Source: Glebionis coronaria (taxonomy: Eukaryota > Streptophyta > Magnoliopsida > Asterales > Asteraceae). From it: a DNA stretch of 64,000 nt. A program made the position numbers and the translations under genes. Of the stretch, positions 47,301 to 57,192 are shown one piece after another. The stretch is from contig CM046874.1 of the NCBI GenBank assembly GCA_025667525.1, forward strand, positions 285,054,380-285,118,379. Reading direction: 5' to 3'. The notes beneath the pieces are model-generated. The model searched no databases, had not been told where the DNA came from, and saw nothing but the letters and a program-made list of their open reading frames with translations. Within the stretch, counting starts at the first letter, position 1. Every line of letters begins with the position of its first letter.

Positions 47301-47854
47301 TTGTGCCGGTTTTGAAGTGGGGTGGGACAAGTGTCCCACTTGTCTCATCCCATTTATTTACGGGTACTCCTCGATTCTAGTTTCCTCGATTTGCGTGCCC
47401 TCGGGTCGTTTTACGAAAAATGTTTTTATAAATTATGAATCGACGTCACAAAACGAATCCAATAAAAATTGTCTCATCAAAAACGGAGTTCGAAAACGTA
47501 AATACGTAATCCTAAGGTTTCCGGTTTAGTCGTAAAAGACGTTAAAATAAAATCGTAAGTCCTAGTCTTTTCTCGTAAATTTGTGAGTTTATGAACCAAC
47601 ACAAATTTAAAACTCCAAAATAATATTCATGGACAAATTTATTTTCTGAAATGTCGGACTGTCACCAAGGACGGTGTATGTAAACGTAAGCACGTAACGT
47701 TGAATCCTCCGGTTTAGACGTAGTCGATGCTACTCCAAGACGTAAATCCAAATTTCTTCCCAAAATTAAGTGAGTTCATATTGTATCATTAAAATAATAT
47801 TTTCAAATAATATTGGAGAATAAAATATTGACCATAAATTGACGGATTGTCATA
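44309..47854 (-). repeat. C 3' LTR
   Basis: It matches 57193-60738 with scattered substitutions. It includes two tandem units (about 44790-44965) rich in inverted repeats such as TCATACAA/TTGTATGA and AACCGTTATA/TATGGTT. A sense TAAATAA (47360-47354) is followed 14 bases on by the hairpin GTGGGAC-ACTT-GTCCCAC (47339-47322). The 85-residue minus frame and the 70-residue plus frame recur in both LTRs only because the LTRs are duplicates. Confidence 0.92.
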
Positions 47855-47892
47855 GCATTTACCCCTAAACAGGATCTTTGTCCTCAAAGATC
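47855..47892 (-). promoter_or_regulatory. C polypurine tract with upstream hairpin
   Basis: In sense, GATCTTTG-AGGA-CAAAGATC (47892-47873) is followed by CTGTTTAGGGGTAAATGC and then the LTR. Confidence 0.85.
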
Positions 47893-50347
47893 ATCTTACC
47901 TTACTACTCGCTTCTTATAGAGTTAAAGCCATGTGGGTATTTCCTCCACATTCGGTCTTTTCTCACAAGTGTAATCCATTATAATACGCGAGTTTCATCA
48001 AACATAACTACGGGAATAAGATCAGGCTTAATGTTGACTTACTTTCTCTATCCATGATGTTCACGGGTTTTTGATGAATGCAACTTTTCGCCGATCTAAG
48101 CTCTACTAAGAATAATCAGATTCTTACTTGATAGATATTCCATCAAGTTCGATTTACGAAACATAATTCACGCAGTCTTTGAAGTCCTAGGGTAGATCCA
48201 GCTTATATGCCTTTCAATCCCAACTTTTACATCATCTCAATGGTCCCATACAACGGGGACTTATATCCCATGATTTGTCAGATCATGAATTCATTTTTTT
48301 TTCCAAGTTTAAAATTTTTGTGGCATAACTTCGCTACCCATTTGGCACTTCAAGATCTACATTTCACATTCACATAACCTCCTGCCCACTATCGGCAGTT
48401 AATAATCAAATCCTAATTTTCAACAATCATTTCGGATTTCGCAGGTCGGGTATTTTACAAGGATAGGTTCGCCATCATAGGAAACCTTAAACCTAAGAGA
48501 CATGTCCAACTCACTATGGGTGTATGTCGGATGTCTCCATCTCAACTCTTGCTTACAAATGCTCTAAGATTTAGATCCTAACAATATTAGATCTCGATCC
48601 TAATACGATAATTATCAATGATAATCTCTTCAAAGGAAAACGATTATACGGTTCATTACCAAAGGTCAATCATTCAAACACAAAACAACACTTATATTAC
48701 CTTGTATCGTTACTTTACCTCGTCCCTTCGATTTGGGGTGGTACATAGTACTCTCAATCAAGGTTCGTTCTCAATAATTTCTGAGCAAATCTCTAGATAT
48801 TCGATGCGAAGCGAGGATCTTGATTTAGATGTTCGATACAGGCACACCATGTTTACATAATTCCTTTGCATTTATCATTAACGAGAATGATATTAGCAGA
48901 TTTGTTCAGTCTGTCGACAATGACCCAAATCGAATTAAATTCAGATGGTGACCTTTGCAATAGCTAAACGTTTACTAATGTATGAGGCGATGTCTGCCTT
49001 CATAATTTGCCATCAGTACAACTTCTTCAGACAAAGATACTTTTAGTCATGAATGACATAAATAGAATACTTATACTTACAAATTCCAACATAACTATAT
49101 CTCACAATCTCCATATTTAGGCAACCAAAAGTGGCCTTTTAAAACATTTAATGCCATCGGCTTCTCAATTCTAATGGTTCACATTAGCCGTGAAACCTCT
49201 CAATATTTATATTATCCTTCTTACAAACATCGTTTATTTTTATATCATTCGGCAATTTATTTTGTACCTTCATTATTAAGGAACGTGTCCTAACTGGTTC
49301 TTTATCTTTTCTACATAATGCGTCGGTATCTATATTCACTTCTTATAATGATATAATTATCATGTCCACAATTCACTCAGATATTCTTTCTATATTATGC
49401 GTCAGTATTTACGTTCACCTTCCTGATGAAATAAATATCATATCCGTATTTATTCAAAATTCTTTCTTCATATCTTCTATGTTTTAGTTTCTTCTCAACT
49501 ATTATCTTTATCCGTTTTACTCAATCCGTCGTCTAAAACATCGATATTTATTAGGATTAATTAAATAATTATTAGTTAATTTTTATGAAGCGTAAACGTA
49601 AAAGTTTTAAATTTCTTAGTTCGACCAATTATATATAATGTTCAAAATAAATTTGAGTTTAATTATCAAGAATTTTCGTTGATTTATCGAAAATAATTAA
49701 TAAGATTCGTAAATGTTCGAAAAATCTTCGGTTATATTTTGGTCAAAATTTTCTTAGTTTGAAAAGCGTAAATTATCGTTTCAAATTTCAAGTTTTGGTT
49801 TAAATGGGTTTCCTCAATCCCTCTTAGGTTATCTGAAGGTATACAAAAACATTTACCTCTAAACAGAAGTTTAGTTAAATGGTTTGTGTATAAGGGAATA
49901 ATCCCTTTAAAATCCTTTGTTAAAACATTTGTCAAAACATATTTCCATTTCTTTTTGGTAAAATCCAAAATCTCAAAAGGGCTCTTAACTTTTGAAGAGT
50001 CTATATGCATACATCTTACCATTATTAATCCAACGATCATTTTATGTAAAGGATTAAGTTTTTAGTCCCTAAGCGTTAATGGTTCTAATCTTTGAAAAGT
50101 CAATATAGCTTCCATTATTTATTAATCACATGGTTAAATCATATAAAGGATTAAGTCCTTAATCACATGTTAAATATTCAAGGTACAAGTTTTTAATTGT
50201 TCGGCCAATTCAGGGTAATCTGTAAATAATTATTAACTCATTCTTATTCTTATAAACAAATAAATAGTCCTTAGTGATCCCGAGCATGAATTTATCAAAT
50301 TACAGCCTACACACGTGATTCACCAAATTTATGAATACTACATGTGC
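47893..50347 (-). mobile_element. C interior, left part
   Basis: About 2.5 kb without a recognisable gene. The 102-residue minus frame at 49732-50040 and the 80-residue plus frame at 48618-48860 have no family features I know. The attag at 50348-50352 is the left target duplication of F. Confidence 0.7.
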
Positions 50348-50352
50348 ATTAG

Positions 50353-50648
50353 TGTTAAACATAAGATTCAAGCTAACAAGAGGTGATCCGGAGGTCGGGG
50401 AGGATAAAAGTAATGTTTAGACATTTTGAGAGAGAGAGAGTAAAGCTTGAATGTAGTGTGTGTATTTAGAGAGAGAAAGGGAAATACACAAAGTATGAAG
50501 AATCCTCACCCCTCCATGGAAGTATGGAGGGGTATATATAGCCTTGACACACACGAACTATTCTAACTTAACAAAACTAGTCCCTGCGTGTGTGGCTATA
50601 TCAAACTAATGTAATTCCGTAAATGGCGCTCACATTTTAGGGCTAACA
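50353..50648 (-). repeat. F 3' LTR
   Basis: It runs TGTTAAACAT...GGGCTAACA on the plus strand. It carries the CCCCTCCAT/ATGGAGGGG hairpin (50509-50532) adjoining TATATATA. Confidence 0.95.
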
Positions 50649-50681
50649 ATCTTCCCCCAATGTGGAGACATACGGAATTAC
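50611..50681 (-). promoter_or_regulatory. F polypurine tract inside a two-part stem
   Basis: Arms GTAATTCCGTA (50611-50621) and CACATT (50631-50636) in the LTR pair with AATGTG (50659-50664) and TACGGAATTAC (50671-50681) in the interior. The LTR end and the PPT (plus strand CTTCCCCC) lie in the loop. Confidence 0.9.
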
Positions 50682-52439
50682 TTACAATGTTCCTAACAAG
50701 TAAAAATACAACAAAATAAAATCTTCCAAGGCGCTTCCAATGCTGAGGATGTCTTTTAAGTCTTCTTGTCTTCATAACTTGTACCTCAGCTTGAATCCTC
50801 TTTGTCTTCGCTTGTTGTGGAATAATTGTAATATGCATGATTTGGATTAACTTCCCCCCAATTCATGCAGCATGTATTAAAAAACTTTCTTCATAGACTT
50901 CTTTTTGACGAAGTTTCTGAATCAGCTTCCCCCCAAACCAATATCTGTATCTTAAGCAGATTCTGACACTTTGATGTAGTTTGAACAATCTTCTAGCTCA
51001 TCGGTTTAGGTGCACAACGGAAATTTGTAGAAGAACCACACCAAATAACACTGCTTCTATACTGTTTCATGTCGTTTAAGTTTTGGTGATAATCCGTTTG
51101 GGGTAACATGCAGGAAATCAGCAACAATTCTTCTCACGCCTGCAGAATACTTCATAAAAATCATATAAAGTAAGTAGAATACACTACTTCCCCCTGGAAG
51201 TTGATCCGATTACTTTAAAGTACACGATCTTCCCCCATGATGATTTCGAACTCTCGGAAGCATCATTATCGTGGACGTCCATATACTCGAGAAGTTCTCA
51301 GTCTTAAGCAATTGTCTTGAAAAGTTTTGAAAGTCATTGAGAAACTTTGAAAATTTTTGCTTAGACTATGAAGTACCATTGTCGTTGTGAAGCTCATAAA
51401 TATCCCGTGAGAATTGATTGCTGATTCCATCTCTCTCTGTCTAACTTACCAACCTCGAATTCATTCGGCTATTTGTTGTGACCACATGTGAAGTAAACCC
51501 GATATTCCAAACTTGAAACTGAAGTACAATCCCCCAAATTGTTACTTAAGCTTGCACTTATGTCGATTGAAGAACGGTGCAGAAACAAGTCTCTAACATC
51601 TCTTGAATTTATCCACACGAGCAACTGCGTGTGACACCCACAAATGATAGTTATCCATGTCGTCGACCATCCACCCCTTGACAGTGGAAACTAGATAATT
51701 CAAGTCTCAATCATAAATTTTATCGCCCAAGCAAGTCATCAATCGATAGACTGGGTTTGAAGAAAAGGGGTAAAAAATAGAAGGAAGGCTCGATGATGAA
51801 ATAAGTAGACGCCTTCATGAAATCCCACTTCAACTTCAAATAAAGAATACCAAATACACTTCGTGATCACTTGTCTTTGTAGAATCAAAACTAGCCTTGT
51901 CGTTAAAGTGAATCTTATATCGGATCGTTTTAGCGTTAAGTGTTTTGTTTGCTTTGGTGTTGTGTTTGAATGTCGTTATCTAGAACAAATTATGAGTTGA
52001 CTTTTCATTAAGGGACAAAATTTGTCTAGACAACTTGTCATTGAAGCCCAACGTCAGTTACATGCCCAACTGATGCGCGGATCGACCTTGTCGTTTAAGC
52101 ACTTTCGATCGAAAGATAACGAATACCGGCATTGAAAATCATGTCATCATAGCCCGAAAAAGAACCCTGTCCATGTTTCAACCCACAAATGTCCAAACAT
52201 GAGTTTTAAATAAATGCTTATCACTTAGCTACAAAAGGGTCCCAAGTCCACATTACCATTCCAATAAAATATTAACCAAATCCATGATTAGTCAGTATTT
52301 TAATTTTGATACAAGCCCATTAAATCCAACAACCGGCTTGGAACCCTCAAAGTCTCAAACTAAACTCTCGGTCCATGAGATTTTGGGATATAAAGAGAAC
52401 ATGTCCCTAACTTTACTCATAGTCAACCCAATCCCATAA
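50682..52439 (-). mobile_element. F 3' region with repeated PPT-like motifs in hairpins
   Basis: No gene is visible. CTTCCCCC-type words recur at about 50851, 50929, 51188 and 51230, with CCCCC at 51532. Several sit in stems: TGCATGATTTGG/CCAATTCATGCA (50834-50869, 11 of 12 paired), CACGAT/ATCGTG (51223-51273) with inner ATGATG/CATCAT, and ACAAT/ATTGT near 51525-51545. Confidence 0.75.
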
Positions 52440-52734
52440 ACACAACCGCCACATCTTATCCCTCCATTCTAGAGTACTCCGCCCCCTTCTCTCATCTCAT
52501 ATCAAAAAAACAGAAAAAATCCTAATCACATCCCATCCATCATCTATGATTCTCAGCTCATACATATTTCTCATCTCTCATTCAAAATCCAATTCATGAG
52601 CACCTATATCTTCATTGGTACAAATCAAACCAAAACCCCACACCCTTTTAATCTTTTAATTCGAGATGTAACAAACCCTCAAGATCAAGAAAATGGCGTC
52701 ATCAAGATCTCTAAGAGAGGTCTCGGGTAGGTGT
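52440..52734 (+). other. CT-rich block ending in GGTCTCGGGTAGGTGT in F
   Basis: This is the counterpart of 33060-33245 in D: C/T-rich sequence, ATGGCGTCATCAAGATCT, then GGTCTCGGGTAGGTGT at 52719-52734. It reads antisense to F. Confidence 0.6.
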
Positions 52735-53395
52735 TGATTTCCGTGCATGTTGATTTTTTTTTTCGATTTAATTATCCGAACCAAAGAACAATTAATCAGG
52801 ACAATCTTGTTCTAGATATTCATTTGAGTTCGAAAAGTAAAAGAAAGGGGTTTTCCTTCTACATAGATAAAAAAAATTTTCTCGAGTTTGATATGTATAG
52901 ATCTTGGCTTGCATGTTTAACCACGAGAAAAAAAATAATCCGAGAACATTTCCTCCTTTTTTTTCTTCTGATTTTGGTACGAGTTATGAGTTGACTGAAT
53001 CAAAGAAAGTTCATAACAGATTTGTAATGGTATTTCTTTTACTTCAAAAATAGAAAGAGGGTTTCTCCTTAAAAAAAATCTGTGATGACAATTTATTTTC
53101 GTGTTGGATCTAAAAAAAAATCTTGACATGCATGTGTGTATATCACGAGATGAGTCTGAGATCTTTTTAAATGATTTGTTCTATTTCTGTTTTGGTTGAG
53201 TCTGTGATGTTGAGATCTAGATGTATGAAAAGGTGAGATGAGTTGGAGGAAGGGATAGGATATAGATGTTGTTGATGGGAGTTAAAAGACAGATTGTTGT
53301 TGGAGGTAATCTTGACTCACTGAGTTGACCCGGTCAGCTCGGTAATTACCGAGTTGACTCGGTGAGGGGTGTAGGAGAGTTATGGTAAAAGATGG
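52735..53395 (-). mobile_element. F leader, middle part
   Basis: A/T-rich with T runs, then G/T-rich sequence that includes a GAGTTGACTCGGTGAG phrase near 53320-53365. No gene is seen. Confidence 0.55.
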
Positions 53396-53401
53396 TTTTG
53401 A

Positions 53402-53568
53402 GTCATCCGAATGATCCCATCGGAATGATCCCATCGGAATGATCATCAGAATGATCATCGGAAAGAGCATCAGAATAAGCTTCATCGGAATCATTATAGG
53501 AATCCCCATCGGAATCATCATCGGAATCATTATAGGAATCCCCATCGGAATCATCATCGGAAAAGGGT
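53402..53568 (-). repeat. Array of ATTCCGATG words (sense) in F leader
   Basis: About 12 copies of ATCGGAAT or close variants (ATCAGAAT, ATAGGAAT) lie on the plus strand at 10-20-bp spacing, including a 45-bp tandem duplication. In F's sense direction they read ATTCCGAT. The PM/IPM-rich frame at 53282-53668 is an artefact. Confidence 0.9.
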
Positions 53569-53856
53569 TTTGACTTTTTTTCAAAATACCACCGAAAATG
53601 TTGGATCTGGTTTTGTCAGAGCAGATATTGATAGAAAATAGAAAAATAGAGAGAAAAAGAAATGACACGTAAATAATGAAAAAAAACCACCTGACACCAT
53701 TAAAAAAAATGAGACATGTGGACTATTATCAGATCGAGACTTATAAACAACACCAAATGAAATTCGTGAGTTATAGCAGCTTAAAGAATAAGCAGAAAAA
53801 GCCACAAATCAGCAAACATAAAACACAAAACACCCCCGGTTAGCTCTGATACCAAT

Positions 53857-54152
53857 TGTTAAACATAAGATTCAAGCTAACAAGAGGTGATCCGGAGGTC
53901 GGGGAGGATAAAAGTAATGTTTAGACATTTTGAGAGAGAGAGAGTAAAGCTTGAATGTAGTGTGTGTATTTAGAGAGAGAAAGGGAAATACACAAAGTAT
54001 GAAGAATCCTCACCCCTCCATGGAAGTATGGAGGGGTATATATAGCCTTGACACACACGAACTATTCTAACTTAACAAAACTAGTCCCTGCGTGTGTGGC
54101 TATATCAAACTAATGTAATTCCGTAAATGGCGCTCACATTTTAGGGCTAACA
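53857..54152 (-). repeat. F 5' LTR with promoter
   Basis: In sense, TATATATA (54044-54037) is followed with no gap by CCCCTCCAT-ACTTCC-ATGGAGGGG (54036-54013). GAGAGA runs follow, as in D. Confidence 0.95.
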
Positions 54153-54157
54153 ATTAG

Positions 54158-57100
54158 TCAATCCAAACGACATCACGTGAAACTCATAATGTTCATTACA
54201 AGTACCAGATGTAGTGATTGGAATACATAATCTTTTCCGCAGATGCGAAGTTGATGATAACCATGCTATGGATTAAATTTGCTAGAACCTTGTAAATGAT
54301 CGAACAATTCTTCCATTTCGAGTTATGGATATCGTTTTCGATTGTCAATTTACTCAGTCACAGTAATCTAATATAAGGAAAGATAACACCATAGCTCTTC
54401 AGGATGACAGGCTTGGTATAATAAAATCTTTCTCCGGCAACTTTCTCAGTTGTACGGTAATTCCTTTAATTTAGATGGTGTTGATGCACAGTGCACAAGC
54501 CGCAAGTGCAGCACCGGAAACATAATCAATACCAATTTTAATTTGCCTTAATGGCGAAAGTCTAGGTAATTCACCAACAAATACTTACTAAAGTTTCAGA
54601 TAACAGAAACATCTGGTAATAAATTCACTTTAAGTTATTTTCTAGCTTATAATATCTATGACTAATTCACAACCATTCACGGTATGATTTCAAGTCTAAA
54701 TGCAGGATATGATCATCCATCAAGAATTATTTAGATCACTTTTGATAATCAACATCTTATCTTTTAGGGAAATTCTACTCGAGTTCCCATCAATTAAGAC
54801 AATGTCGTCATGTCATAATCAATCAATTCATTCCACTGGCACTATCAACTTTCCAGTTTTATTGCCGTCGATAAGATGCGAACTTCTCAAAAGTCTAATA
54901 ATAATTCATAATCCTTCACAAATTCAAGGATATCTGGATACACAATTACTATCTAAAGAGTAAGGTCAACGCATAATCTATGCGAGAGAATTTCAAATCA
55001 GATACAGACGAAAACATTTAACGAATATGAATATATCCCATGTTTTCATAATTTGAGTACGCATTCGAAAGCTCCTCGGATCGTTACCCAGGTCATTCAA
55101 ATGAAATCAAATCAAATGAAATGATACGAACGTTGATACATCCAGTCGGGTATCAACACTCGGCAATCAAATACTTTTCCTAAGAATCTCACTACGGGAG
55201 AATTGGACAAGAAAGAATTGTCAATTGTCAAATAAGACAATTTCCACAGATGAGTAAATTCGACTCAGAAGAATAGATGCTACAGGCACATATGTAGGTG
55301 TCCCTAACATTATGTCCTTATTTTTCACTTCTTGCAGATCTCATAAAATTTTATCTTTCATAATCTTCGAAGAAAATGTAGTGTTTATTCATTAGTTTTA
55401 TGGTGACTACTAGTCAGCCTTGCATGGTCCATTCCAAATTGTATGTAGGCGCGCAACTATATACAATTTCAAGATTAACGATGCAATACTCAGTTCGTCA
55501 AAATTTTATCATCATGTTTATAATAAAAACATTTTCATGCTTAATTCTTAAATAAGAATCAAAATAAATTTACAAAGATTTTCTTTATTATGAAAACAAT
55601 TAAGTTTTCCAAGATACTTTATAAACAACCTCATTTCGATAACAATCACTTATAAATCTCACTTTGAATAATCCTCATTGTGTTGAAAATTAAATTTTCT
55701 CAAAGGATACCGTTTTAACTTTATAAAAACAATGTGTGATCTGCAAAAGAGTGATGAAAGCTTGTTCACCAAGAATTAACTACGATATGATAGGAAATGA
55801 GCTTAGCCAAATAATCATGAGGTTCATGACTTTGATGGCACTCAGGAATACAAAGAGAATAATCCACTACGTAACTCAATTCGAGATGAGTACTTGTTCA
55901 ATGGTTGCATCACTAATGCGAACATTAGGATGAAGCACTAGAAGATAGATAACATCGATACATGTAGAATTTAGCAATCAAAGGTAGTCTTTTCATTAAT
56001 CACAAACAAGTCAAAATTGTACCGTAACACATTACGTGTCACTATGTCATACAATTCTCAGAACTCATCCTACCAACTGATATCTCAGTTAAGTTAGGGA
56101 TTTTTAAAAGATACCACAATAAATACTAATCTACAAGAGTCATTAGGTGTTCCATATGTCCCGGAAGATCCATCGGTCCCAATTCAGAAGAAGATTTCTT
56201 CAATTTATTTCTTGGACACTGGGCATCCTCATTAGTGGACAATGGCCTAGGAACAACCCTTAACACAAACCTACAATCAATTAAAACCTTATAATTCAAT
56301 CACAAAACTTAACAACTTCTATTAATAATCTCATATTCCATATAGGTTAAGTTTCACTTTATTCAAGTTTTAACCAATTTTATACTCAATTTGATATCCT
56401 ACCTCATTATCCAATACTTTCAATCTTATTCTTAGGCCTTAATAGGCAATAAAAGCTCGATATGATCAATACTTAATTTCCGATCCTATATCTCTTACAA
56501 CAACAATTATCAAATGAGTCGCTAGTATGAGATGACTCATACATTCAACTAGACTTCTCGGAAAGGTATTAGTGGCATGAGGCTTTTGGGTACTGGTTCC
56601 AATGACAGCCTCAAGTGCAACATTCACCCTTTCGATTTCTATTTAAGAATTGGATGACAACGAATCAGATGACATCTTTCTAGGTGATAACGTTTTGTCA
56701 AACTCCACTCTATAATGAAAGATCGTCATGACATCGATATCAGATTTAATCTCGCCAATTCTTTTTCAAGGTCACAATCAACTAATATCTATATTTCTAC
56801 GAATATCAACCATTTGTTGGGATCATAAATATCCACAACTTGGTTTAGATCTAGGATAGCTAGAATTCCTACGAGAATAGCTTCGATTAATTTACTAGGA
56901 GAGTTAGGGTTTCTTGTGACAATCTACGTCGTATAAATATCAAAATAATCATCAAATAATCATGTAATAAAATTACATCATATATATATAATCCAAGTTA
57001 TATATATATTAAAATAACACTTCTCAGTCTGGCCTTGTCGGTAACTCGGGAATTCTTCGGCACCGTTATAGTCAAAAGATTTTTAGACATTTTTAGAAAA

Positions 57101-57177
57101 ATGTTTATAGTTAAAAGATTTTGAAATGTTTTATTCAAAACCTTGGTTTTAAAAATATTTCGTTCTCTATAACGAGA
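54158..57177 (-). mobile_element. C interior, right part
   Basis: About 3 kb between F and the C PBS. I could not recognise any protein on either strand; frames stay under 90 residues. If gag was ever present it should lie here, so a profile search would be informative. Confidence 0.65.
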
Positions 57178-57189
57178 GCTCTGATACCA
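57178..57189 (-). promoter_or_regulatory. C primer binding site
   Basis: GCTCTGATACCA on the plus strand lies three bases inside the right LTR and is complementary to initiator tRNA-Met. Confidence 0.93.
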
Positions 57190-57192
57190 AAC

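Larger units (their letters stand above)
50353..54152 (-). mobile_element. Element F, 3.8-kb non-coding LTR element
   Basis: Its 296-bp LTRs (50353-50648 and 53857-54152) are identical by eye. The target duplication attag is perfect. The PBS GCTCTGATACCA is at 53843-53854 and the PPT at 50651-50660. No ORF of note is present. Layout parallels D: a CGGAA-core array in the leader, a CT-rich block ending in the shared 16-mer, then a 3' half with C-rich words inside hairpins. It must rely on another element's enzymes. Confidence 0.95.
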
